A stretch of 6,935 bases of DNA, from contig JAHJKV010000188.1 of assembly GCA_018822065.1 (NCBI GenBank), positions 1 through 6,935 of the forward strand, read 5' to 3'. Source of the stretch: Pseudomonadota bacterium. Its GTDB lineage: Bacteria; Desulfobacterota; Desulfovibrionia; Desulfovibrionales; Desulfovibrionaceae. Both the position numbers and the translations under genes were made by a program. Positions 1-4,609 of this stretch are shown here, in pieces. Numbering within the stretch: the stretch's first letter is position 1; each line of letters opens with the position of its first letter. A model generated the notes under the pieces. That model was not told where the DNA came from. It ran no database searches and saw only the letters and a program-made list of their open reading frames with translations.

Positions 1-1201
1 CCACCTGGGCGGCGGGTGCCCTGCGGATGCGCGATTTCATGAACTGCATCTTGGACAGATCGTCCCCGGCCTGTTCCTTGAGCCGGAGGATGAGGTGCTC
101 CTCCAGCAGGCCGTGCATGAAGCGCCGGATATTGGCCAGTCGGAAGTTGCGGCCCATGGCCGTGAAGGCCTCCACCGTGCTTGCGGCTAGGCCCATCATG
201 GCTGCGGCGAGGTTCTGCTGGGTGATGGAAACGCCGATGGCCGAGCCCACGCCGATGGCTGTGACCTGGTCCATGAGAAATTTGAGTTGGACCCGCTCTT
301 CATCGTTTTCGACGCCCTTGCGCTGGAGTTTGGTCTGATAGGCGTCGTGGAATTCCTTGGCTGCGGTGTCGATGCAGGCGATGCGGGCGATGGAGCCGAC
401 ATCCCCCTTGCTCAGAAGTTCCGGGGGAATGAACGAAAGCCCCTTGCTCAGGGCGTTATGGACCAATTTCAAGGTGCGGCGGACCTCGTAGTCGCGGATG
501 GTGGATTCAAAGGCCTTCTGGATACGGGTCTTCTCCAGCTTGCCCGTGGCCGCCTGCATCTGCCCGGCGATCGCATCATAGGGGTAGCGGACCACCAGCA
601 TGCGGCCTTCCTTTGAAAGGACAAACTGTTGCGCCTGCAACAGTTGTTCGTGCCCAAGGGCAACGGGGGTGGCCACGAAGCGCAGCATGAAGGCCTTCCA
701 GAACGCGGGACCCATCTGATGGGTCTTGAGCATGTCGGAGAATTCATCCATGGCCCTTTGTCCGAAGAGACGAATGACCAGTTCCTCGAAGTTGTCGGTG
801 ATCAGGCCGATGGAGTAGACGATGCCCTGCATGCATTTGATGAGCAGGACTTCGGTGTTGGCCAGCAGTCGGGTGGTGTTGTGCAGCAGTTCCTGGTCTT
901 TGTTGACCACGGCCTTGCGATAGTGGCCGAGCAGGGCCACGAAGTTTCCGGAGAGTTTGTGGATGTAGTCGTATGCGGGGTGGTCGAGCCGCTGGCACAT
1001 GAGCTCGATGACGGTCTGCTGCTGGGTGTCCAGCAGGGGGAATTCGTTGATGGAGGAACGGTTGGTGCGGATGAAGCCGAGGAGGATTTCACGCTCCAGC
1101 ACCTCGCGCAGGGTGACCCGGTCATCCTTGAGCTTGTTCAGGTGCTCCAGGTAGGTAGTGAACCGCTGGTCTCTGGTGGTAGCGTTGCCGTTTTCGGTCA
1201 T
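1..1201 (-). CDS. Hypothetical protein, C-terminus cut off by the window edge
   Basis: An uninterrupted reading frame of 400 codons starts at ATG 1201-1199 and is still open at base 1. The start is supported by GGAG at 1212-1209, seven bases upstream. The protein begins MTENGNATTRDQRFTTYLEH and is soluble-looking, mostly helical and rich in Leu, Gln, Arg and Glu. It has no signal peptide and no clear membrane segment. One small-residue-rich stretch near residues 315-345 (TAIGVGSAIGVSITQQ followed by an Ala/Met-rich run) could be a buried helix or a weak amphipathic membrane contact. I do not recognise the family and see no catalytic motif. It follows the HD-domain gene on the same strand, but a terminator-like hairpin in the 109-base gap suggests separate transcription. 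That it is a real gene is well supported by length, ribosome binding site and codon pattern; its function is unknown. Confidence 0.8.
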   Translation of the reverse strand, partial: MTENGNATTRDQRFTTYLEHLNKLKDDRVTLREVLEREILLGFIRTNRSSINEFPLLDTQQQTVIELMCQRLDHPAYDYIHKLSGNFVALLGHYRKAVVNKDQELLHNTTRLLANTEVLLIKCMQGIVYSIGLITDNFEELVIRLFGQRAMDEFSDMLKTHQMGPAFWKAFMLRFVATPVALGHEQLLQAQQFVLSKEGRMLVVRYPYDAIAGQMQAATGKLEKTRIQKAFESTIRDYEVRRTLKLVHNALSKGLSFIPPELLSKGDVGSIARIACIDTAAKEFHDAYQTKLQRKGVENDEERVQLKFLMDQVTAIGVGSAIGVSITQQNLAAAMMGLAASTVEAFTAMGRNFRLANIRRFMHGLLEEHLILRLKEQAGDDLSKMQFMKSRIRRAPAAQV

Positions 1202-1242
1202 GTGCGCACTCCGATGGACTGGGAAACAGTCCCTCGCCCGAA

Positions 1243-1272
1243 CCAATACAGGAGAAAACCAAGCGATGTCAA
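1243..1272 (-). promoter_or_regulatory. Candidate promoter of the left-edge gene
   Basis: Read on the minus strand there is a perfect -35 hexamer TTGACA (1272-1267), 18 bases, then TATTGG (1248-1243), which matches only the first half of the -10 consensus. The -35 lies in the loop of the terminator-like hairpin that follows the HD gene. The left-edge gene would then have a leader of about 35 bases that includes a small hairpin, GGACTG paired with CAGTCC (1216-1221 with 1227-1232). This rests on consensus matching only. Confidence 0.25.
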
Positions 1273-1287
1273 TGTATTGCTTGGTTT
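1253..1287 (-). terminator. Intrinsic terminator after the HD-domain gene
   Basis: Bases 1256-1264 (AAACCAAGC) pair perfectly with 1279-1287 (GCTTGGTTT), and two more pairs form beyond one mismatch next to the 8-base loop. On the minus strand the stem is followed by TTTTCTCC, so it would stop transcription 24 bases after the HD gene's TAG. On the plus strand the mismatch becomes a G-U wobble, so the fold is even longer, but its T tract is short. Confidence 0.55.
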
Positions 1288-1310
1288 ATGACCGGGCGGT
1301 GGGGGCGGCG

Positions 1311-2216
1311 CTATACGAAGGGCGGTCGACGATCACCGTTGCGGCGCAGCTGGGTGTGGTACTCTGGGCCGTGTTCGTCCACTATCTCTTCAAGATAGTG
1401 GATGTTTTTTTCGATGAACGTTCTGTAGATGTCTAGGTTGATGCCCCAACGGGCTTCAAAGTGGGCAGACATGGAGGAGGCCACATCGTCCAGGATATTT
1501 TTCAGCCGACCATCCATGATGGTGACAAAGGCGGCAGTTTCCCGAACCAGGATGAATTCGGTATCAAAGCCGGGGACGCCGCCTTCCTCGAATTCCTTGT
1601 GAAGATCCCCCAGGCGTTCGGGATAGAGTTCGTCGCCCATCTGGGCCAGGAGGTCGGTGGTGCCGATGATTTGGCCGATGGTCTTGATCTCCGGGGTGGA
1701 ATAGGGAATGTCCGGCACAGAGGCAGCTAGGTCCGTTGTCCTGATGATGGTTTCGGCGTCGCGGGCGTCCTCTTCGGGGCGTCCGTTCTTGGCGAAATAG
1801 GAGTCCATGAATTCGATGCCCCGGCTCACATGGGTGAAGGTGTATTTGGCGCCGGTGCCTTCCAGGTCGTTTTCGGTCATGATGTAGCCGATGTCGTGCA
1901 ATAGCGCGCACACTAGGCCGAGCAGGACCCCACGCTCGGAAAGGGGGCCCCGGGCGAGGTGGACCCCGTGCAGCAGCCTGGCAGTGGCCAGGAGCACGGA
2001 CAGGGTGTGGGTCAGGTCGTGATAGGCGGTGTTCGACGCTCGATATCCCTCGTAATCGCCGATGAACATGCGTACGATGTCAGAGAAGACGCGCTTGTAG
2101 AAGGTGAAGTCGAAATCGGGGTGCATGAGTTCGACAATGGCTCGGACTTCGGCATCCAGGCCGGTGAGGTCTCGGATATGCAGTCGGGTGGGCATTTGTT
2201 CTTGTTTAAAGACCAA
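1311..2216 (-). CDS. HD-domain phosphohydrolase resembling cyclic-nucleotide phosphodiesterase
   Basis: 301-residue soluble protein. Metal-binding HD-type motifs appear in the order seen in class I cyclic-nucleotide phosphodiesterases: N-x-x-YHDLTH at residues 62-70, LLHDIGY at 105-111, a further His at 129, TTDLAAS at 150-156 and TTDLLAQ at 176-182. By analogy H70, H107, D108 and D178 would bind metal and H66 would act as general acid. It most likely hydrolyses a phosphoester, plausibly a cyclic nucleotide, in the cytoplasm; the substrate cannot be read from the sequence. The start is TTG at 2216-2214, chosen because AAGGAG sits seven bases upstream (2229-2224). The first ATG, at 2195, has no such site. 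No sensor or response-regulator domain is fused to it. A good minus-strand promoter lies immediately upstream. The HD assignment is firm; the phosphodiesterase likeness is my motif comparison. Confidence 0.85.
   Translation of the reverse strand: MVFKQEQMPTRLHIRDLTGLDAEVRAIVELMHPDFDFTFYKRVFSDIVRMFIGDYEGYRASNTAYHDLTHTLSVLLATARLLHGVHLARGPLSERGVLLGLVCALLHDIGYIMTENDLEGTGAKYTFTHVSRGIEFMDSYFAKNGRPEEDARDAETIIRTTDLAASVPDIPYSTPEIKTIGQIIGTTDLLAQMGDELYPERLGDLHKEFEEGGVPGFDTEFILVRETAAFVTIMDGRLKNILDDVASSMSAHFEARWGINLDIYRTFIEKNIHYLEEIVDEHGPEYHTQLRRNGDRRPPFV
1376..1411 (+). terminator. Terminator-like hairpin antisense within the HD gene
   Basis: Bases 1378-1387 (TCCACTATCT) pair perfectly with 1393-1402 (AGATAGTGGA) across the 5-base loop CTTCA. 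One G-U and one G-C pair extend the stem outward to 1376/1404. Seven T residues follow at 1405-1411. In form this is a classical plus-strand intrinsic terminator, but it lies inside codons for NIHYLEEIVDE of the minus-strand HD gene. It may end an antisense transcript, or the palindrome may be a by-product of coding sequence. Confidence 0.4.
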
Positions 2217-2223
2217 GGGATAA

Positions 2224-2229
2224 CTCCTT
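2224..2229 (-). promoter_or_regulatory. Shine-Dalgarno that fixes a TTG start
   Basis: AAGGAG read on the minus strand, with seven bases between its last G and the TTG at 2216-2214. The in-frame ATG at 2195 is preceded by AAACAAGAACAA, which has no purine-rich match. This makes TTG the better start and predicts modest translation of the HD protein. Confidence 0.7.
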
Positions 2230-2245
2230 ATTGGTAATCAGTGCT

Positions 2246-2273
2246 AGTATACAGAGAACGTCTGTTTTGGCAA
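2246..2273 (-). promoter_or_regulatory. Promoter of the HD-domain gene
   Basis: On the minus strand, TTGCCA (2273-2268), 16 bases and TATACT (2251-2246) form a sigma-70-like promoter with five of six matches in each hexamer. Transcription would start near 2238, giving a leader of about 22 bases that contains the ribosome binding site. The -35 overlaps TTGGCA on the plus strand (2267-2272), which could contribute to a divergent promoter for the zinc-ribbon gene. Confidence 0.55.
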
Positions 2274-2324
2274 TAGGACTGCCAGATGTAATTTTATTTA
2301 AAATATCAGTAGGTTGTATAATAA

Positions 2325-2630
2325 ATGATTGTTTGTACCCAATGTGGAGAAAAAAATAACGACACCGAGTTGCAATGTGGCCGGTGCGGGCGGAAGTTGC
2401 AATCACGCCTTGGCGGGGGCGGTGTTGAGCTTGAGCGGCCACAGGAACTGGAGCCTTTGGGGCAGGGGGCTTCCCGTGGAGGGCTGCTGTTTCGTCGCGC
2501 CGCAGAGGTGGTCGGGCTCTCGCTCATATTGCTCGCAACCCTGGGCTACGGCCTGTGGACCTCGGTCTGGTGGCCGGCGATCGTGGCCAGTGTGGGCGGG
2601 CTCGCTGTGGTGGTCCTGCGCCGCAGCTAG
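2325..2630 (+). CDS. Small zinc-ribbon membrane protein
   Basis: 101 residues. The N-terminus has two CxxC knuckles, C4-T-Q-C7 and C18-G-R-C21, each followed by G as in classical zinc ribbons, so it should bind one Zn ion. A polar, Gly/Glu-rich linker covers about residues 25-55. Two hydrophobic segments follow, near 60-78 and 81-98, separated by a short W-rich turn, and the protein ends RRS. The likely arrangement is a cytoplasmic zinc ribbon tethered to the inner membrane by a helical hairpin. Such short proteins are common, and their roles are mostly unknown. The ATG has only a weak AGG upstream, at 2311-2313, and a TATAAT ends just two bases before it, so expression signals are ambiguous. 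It diverges from the HD gene and converges with the secreted-protein gene, sharing two bases of stop codon with it. Confidence 0.75.
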   Translation: MIVCTQCGEKNNDTELQCGRCGRKLQSRLGGGGVELERPQELEPLGQGASRGGLLFRRAAEVVGLSLILLATLGYGLWTSVWWPAIVASVGGLAVVVLRRS

Positions 2631-3175
2631 TTGGCGGGTGCTGGCGTGCCCGTCTGTTCCTGCGGCGGGGCTGGCGGGGCTTGCTGGTCGCGATTGAGTT
2701 CTTCCTCAAGGATTTCCGGTATGGGTCGGCTCCAGAAGTCGTAGGCCTTGTCGTCTGATACTTCCTGTTTGGTTTTTTCGCCGCAGCAGACCAGGGGCTT
2801 GGTTTGCGGGCATTCGGGCACAGAGTAGACTGCCGTGGCGCAGGCGTTCTCAGCGTCGACGTCCAGGGGGATGGTGCGCATGATCGGTTGCCAGGCCTTG
2901 CCTTTGATGCGCACGTCCGTGGCCGTGACCATGCACATGAAGCGGGTTTCCTTATTGGCATAGAACACGGTGAAGGAATAGGTGGCGGTGTCCCGGTATT
3001 CGTCGATGTAGCTGAAATCCCCGGGTTGTTTGCACAGGGTGCGGGCCAGGACGCTCTGGCACAGGCACAGGTTCAGATCGTCGCGGGATTGGGCCGAGGC
3101 AGGCGGCACGGTCAGGGCCAGGAAAAGAGCTGGGGCCAATAGAAGCGTGGCGAGGGTGAGAATGCTGCTTTTCAT
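2627..3175 (-). CDS. Secreted eight-cysteine protein of unknown function
   Basis: 182-residue precursor. M1-K2 is followed by a hydrophobic core (about residues 5-23) and the signal-peptidase motif ASA before Q29, so the mature protein of about 154 residues is probably periplasmic. It carries eight cysteines (37, 39, 48, 81, 112, 122, 130, 131), all after the predicted cleavage site; the even number fits four disulfides, though metal or cofactor binding cannot be excluded. The C-terminal 20 residues are low-complexity and rich in Pro, Gln and Ala. No CxxCH heme motif is present. The start at ATG 3175 is chosen because GGAG lies five bases upstream (3184-3181) and because the signal peptide begins exactly there; a TTG-initiated frame up to 3277 would bury it. 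I do not recognise the family. Its TAG overlaps the stop codon of the zinc-ribbon gene. Confidence 0.8.
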   Translation of the reverse strand: MKSSILTLATLLLAPALFLALTVPPASAQSRDDLNLCLCQSVLARTLCKQPGDFSYIDEYRDTATYSFTVFYANKETRFMCMVTATDVRIKGKAWQPIMRTIPLDVDAENACATAVYSVPECPQTKPLVCCGEKTKQEVSDDKAYDFWSRPIPEILEEELNRDQQAPPAPPQEQTGTPAPAN

Positions 3176-3269
3176 GTGCGCTCCATCCGGGACGTTAGGG
3201 TGTTGCGTGGTGTCCGGCCACTGGCGAAGCCGACGAATACCTTGCACGAACCTACCTGTTTTCGGTGCC

Positions 3270-3308
3270 GAGTGCAAAGCAAAGCACTCCGGGAGGCATG
3301 GGATGCCT
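3270..3308 (-). other. Two adjacent hairpins in the leader of the secreted-protein gene
   Basis: AGGCAT (3294-3299) pairs with ATGCCT (3303-3308) across a 3-base loop. GAGTGC (3270-3275) pairs with GCACTC (3284-3289) across an 8-base loop made of AAAG/CAAA. Only four bases separate the two hairpins. If transcription starts near 3322 they lie at the 5' end of a leader of about 150 bases. They could be RNA stabilisers, part of a regulatory RNA, or a dispersed extragenic palindrome. No T tract follows, so they do not look like a terminator. Confidence 0.4.
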
Positions 3309-3328
3309 GGCTGCCGGGGTTTGGAACA

Positions 3329-3359
3329 TCCATAGCGTGATTAGGAACAGCTTTGTCAA
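3329..3359 (-). promoter_or_regulatory. Candidate promoter of the secreted-protein gene
   Basis: On the minus strand a perfect TTGACA (3359-3354) is followed after 19 bases by TATGGA (3334-3329), a half match to the -10 consensus at a longer than ideal spacing. It lies at the edge of the AT-rich region and would give a leader of roughly 150 bases. Confidence 0.35.
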
Positions 3360-3590
3360 CATGCTTCCCTTCTTTTCAGCCAGATGTAGTCATATAATTG
3401 AAACAAGTTAATATAAATATATCAACAAGTTGTCTTAATCGATCGTTTTGTCCAGAGTTTTCCCCTGGCCTTAGGATGACCGCTATGGTAGAGGGTGTCT
3501 ACTCCGTTCGGAGATTTCTCCAAAGTATTCCCCTGCTTTTTCACTGCTTCCCATGCTTCGGGTACCTGCCGAAAAACTTCTAAACTTTTT

Positions 3591-3614
3591 CTAGAAATAG
3601 TGCAGTATTTCCAG
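3591..3614. promoter_or_regulatory. Dyad symmetry, candidate operator
   Basis: CTAGAAATA (3591-3599) is the inverted repeat of TATTTCCAG (3606-3614) with one mismatch, around the spacer GTGCAG. Its left end overlaps the palindrome TTTCTAGAAA. It is centred 31 bases before the next dyad, about three helical turns, so proteins bound to both would face the same side of the DNA. The protein that would bind is not identified. Confidence 0.35.
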
Positions 3615-3621
3615 GGTTTTT

Positions 3622-3651
3622 GTTTTCAAGCCAACTGTTGAAAACTTTTTT
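3622..3651 (+). promoter_or_regulatory. Perfect 8-base dyad with T6 tail, operator or terminator
   Basis: GTTTTCAA (3622-3629) pairs perfectly with TTGAAAAC (3638-3645) across GCCAACTG, and TTTTTT follows at 3646-3651. As RNA it would be a weak, AU-rich intrinsic terminator. As DNA it is an operator-like palindrome whose right arm contains the -35 TTGAAA of the candidate nrdG promoter, where a bound protein would block RNA polymerase. The two readings cannot be separated from the sequence alone. Confidence 0.4.
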
Positions 3652-3665
3652 AATAAATATGTAAT
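3638..3665 (+). promoter_or_regulatory. Candidate promoter of nrdG-nrdD
   Basis: TTGAAA (3638-3643), 16 bases and TGTAAT (3660-3665), with five of six consensus matches in each hexamer, embedded in AT-rich DNA. The start would be near 3672 and the nrdG leader about 257 bases long. Overlap of the -35 with a perfect dyad suggests repression at this site, as expected for ribonucleotide reductase genes, which are usually controlled by dNTP supply or oxygen. Confidence 0.45.
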
Positions 3666-3671
3666 CGATTG

Positions 3672-3928
3672 CCATCGTCGATAATCGTCGTTATTAGCCT
3701 GAATGGTTGAATTTTTTCACACCCCCCCCTGTACAAAAACCCTGTGTTCGACTATACCTCATTCATCGGTTCCCACGTCGATATTTTGGTTTGTGCCGTG
3801 TGCCGGGGGCTGTGTGCCCGGCTGATTGCGAGGGATGGGAAATTTCGTCGCAGTGCCAGGCAGAAGTTGGAATTGGGGCCGGGTTTTTCCGGTCGAACCC
3901 TGAACATACGGAACAGCGTCCACTCTTC
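3672..3928 (+). other. Long foldable leader of nrdG
   Basis: No gene is supported here. Foldable elements are GCCGGG/CCCGGC (3802-3807 with 3817-3822), GGCCGG/CCGGTC with one G-U (3877-3882 with 3889-3894) and GGGTT/AACCC (3881-3885 with 3896-3900). The last two share bases and exclude each other. The 5' part has ATCGTCG twice in 17 bases (3674-3680, 3684-3690) and a run of eight C at 3722-3729. I compared the region by eye with cobalamin, TPP and cyclic-di-GMP riboswitch signatures and found no convincing match. The frame is open from a TTG at 3707 into nrdG, but that stretch shows no recognisable protein motif. Confidence 0.45.
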
Positions 3929-4609
3929 ATGTTTGCAACGAAAAATGTCTGGCATCATCTGCGCGGCCTGGAGCCCTATAGTCTCTGTGACTGGCCCGGT
4001 CATCCCTGCACCACCCTGTTTTTGGGATCGTGCAACCTGCGGTGCCCCACCTGCCACAATCATGTGCTGGCCTGGGATATGCTTGCGCTGGAACAGATGC
4101 CTGCCGTTGCCTGTAAATCTTTTTTGGCCGAGCGGGCGGCGTGGATTCATGGCGTGACCATCACCGGTGGCGAGCCGACCTTCGTGCCCGGCCTGGGCGA
4201 GTTGCTCTGGATGATCAAGGGACTTGGCCTGCCCGTGAAGCTCGACACCAATGGAATGCTCCCGGATGTGGTCCGCGATGTGCTGGAACAGGACCTTGCC
4301 GAGCAGTTCGCCGTGGACGTGAAGGGACCGTACAACAAATATGAAACACTGACCGGTGGCTGCGTGAATGCCGTCACGGCCGAGCTCAATTTAGGGGAGA
4401 TCTTCGACATGGCCCGTGAGAATCCGGAGGCGTTCTATTTTCGCCTGACCAGGGTTCCGGGGCTGACCGACGAAGATGTGGAGACCGCCAGAGGCTATCT
4501 GCCAGACGGTTTCGACTTGATCATTCAGGAATACGTAGCGCCGAGAAGGAGTGTGCATGCCCAGTCAGATCATGAAACGCGACGGCAGGTTGGAGACCTG
4601 GTCTACTGA
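3929..4609 (+). CDS. nrdG: Anaerobic ribonucleotide reductase activating protein (radical SAM)
   Basis: 226 residues. NrdG binds a [4Fe-4S] cluster and S-adenosylmethionine and uses the 5'-deoxyadenosyl radical to form the glycyl radical on NrdD. The cluster motif CxxxCxxC is C35-NLR-C39-PT-C42 followed by HNH, and the SAM-binding GGEP motif lies at residues 80-83 (TITGGEPT). The segment LDTNGMLPD near 115-123 and VDVKGP near 149-154 are typical of this family. At 226 residues it is longer than the roughly 155-residue E. coli protein and fits the longer activase subfamily often called NrdG2. ATG 3929 begins MFATKNVWHHLRGLEPYSLCDWPG, a normal family N-terminus, but its Shine-Dalgarno is poor (GGAA ends 14 bases upstream). 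Translation may be weak or depend on leader structure. The last 17 codons overlap nrdD, with which it forms an operon. Confidence 0.9.
   Translation: MFATKNVWHHLRGLEPYSLCDWPGHPCTTLFLGSCNLRCPTCHNHVLAWDMLALEQMPAVACKSFLAERAAWIHGVTITGGEPTFVPGLGELLWMIKGLGLPVKLDTNGMLPDVVRDVLEQDLAEQFAVDVKGPYNKYETLTGGCVNAVTAELNLGEIFDMARENPEAFYFRLTRVPGLTDEDVETARGYLPDGFDLIIQEYVAPRRSVHAQSDHETRRQVGDLVY
4546..4551 (+). promoter_or_regulatory. Shine-Dalgarno of nrdD inside nrdG
   Basis: AAGGAG, five bases before ATG 4557. It decides between that ATG and two alternatives: GTG 4551, which overlaps the site itself, and ATG 4572, which has no site. It lies within nrdG codons, so nrdD translation is likely coupled to, or in competition with, ribosomes finishing nrdG. 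Confidence 0.8.

Larger units (their letters stand above)
3360..3671. other. AT-rich non-coding region with several dyads
   Basis: I see no convincing gene here. The base composition is much richer in A and T than the flanking genes. Contents: a TATAAT at 3393-3398 without a good -35; the 8-base direct repeat AACAAGTT at 3402-3409 and 3424-3431; small hairpins GTAGA/TCTAC (3488-3492 with 3498-3502), CTCCG/CGGAG (3502-3506 with 3509-3513) and TTCGG/CCGAA (3557-3561 with 3569-3573); the perfect palindrome TTTCTAGAAA at 3588-3597; and two longer dyads that are listed separately. It probably holds the control region of nrdG-nrdD and possibly a small RNA, but nothing proves a transcript. Confidence 0.6.

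Noticed and set aside
629..1291. 220-codon open frame on the plus strand
   Set aside because: Antisense to the left-edge gene, which has a longer frame, a ribosome binding site and a normal composition. The plus-strand protein is Gly/Val/Gln/Asp-rich as expected of a shadow.
2299..2322. TAAAAT and TATAAT as a plus-strand promoter for the zinc-ribbon gene
   Set aside because: No acceptable -35 at 16-19 bases for either, and the TATAAT would start transcription after the ATG. Kept only as an open question.
3176..3277. 34-residue N-terminal extension of the secreted protein
   Set aside because: It would start at TTG without a ribosome site and place an Arg-rich segment before a perfect signal peptide that has its own GGAG.
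3208..3320. Partial resemblance to a cobalamin riboswitch on the plus strand (GGTGCC, GCCACTG, GAATACC fragments)
   Set aside because: The pieces are in the wrong order and spacing, the conserved core after GGGAA is missing, and no plus-strand gene lies close by.
3398..3583. 61-codon frame in the AT-rich region
   Set aside because: TTG start without a ribosome binding site, no motif, and several hairpins within it; more likely regulatory DNA.
3707..3928. 74-residue N-terminal extension of NrdG from TTG 3707
   Set aside because: The extension includes the C8 run, has no family motif and no ribosome site, and NrdG aligns naturally from ATG 3929. A shorter GTG-initiated extension (3812) is equally unsupported.
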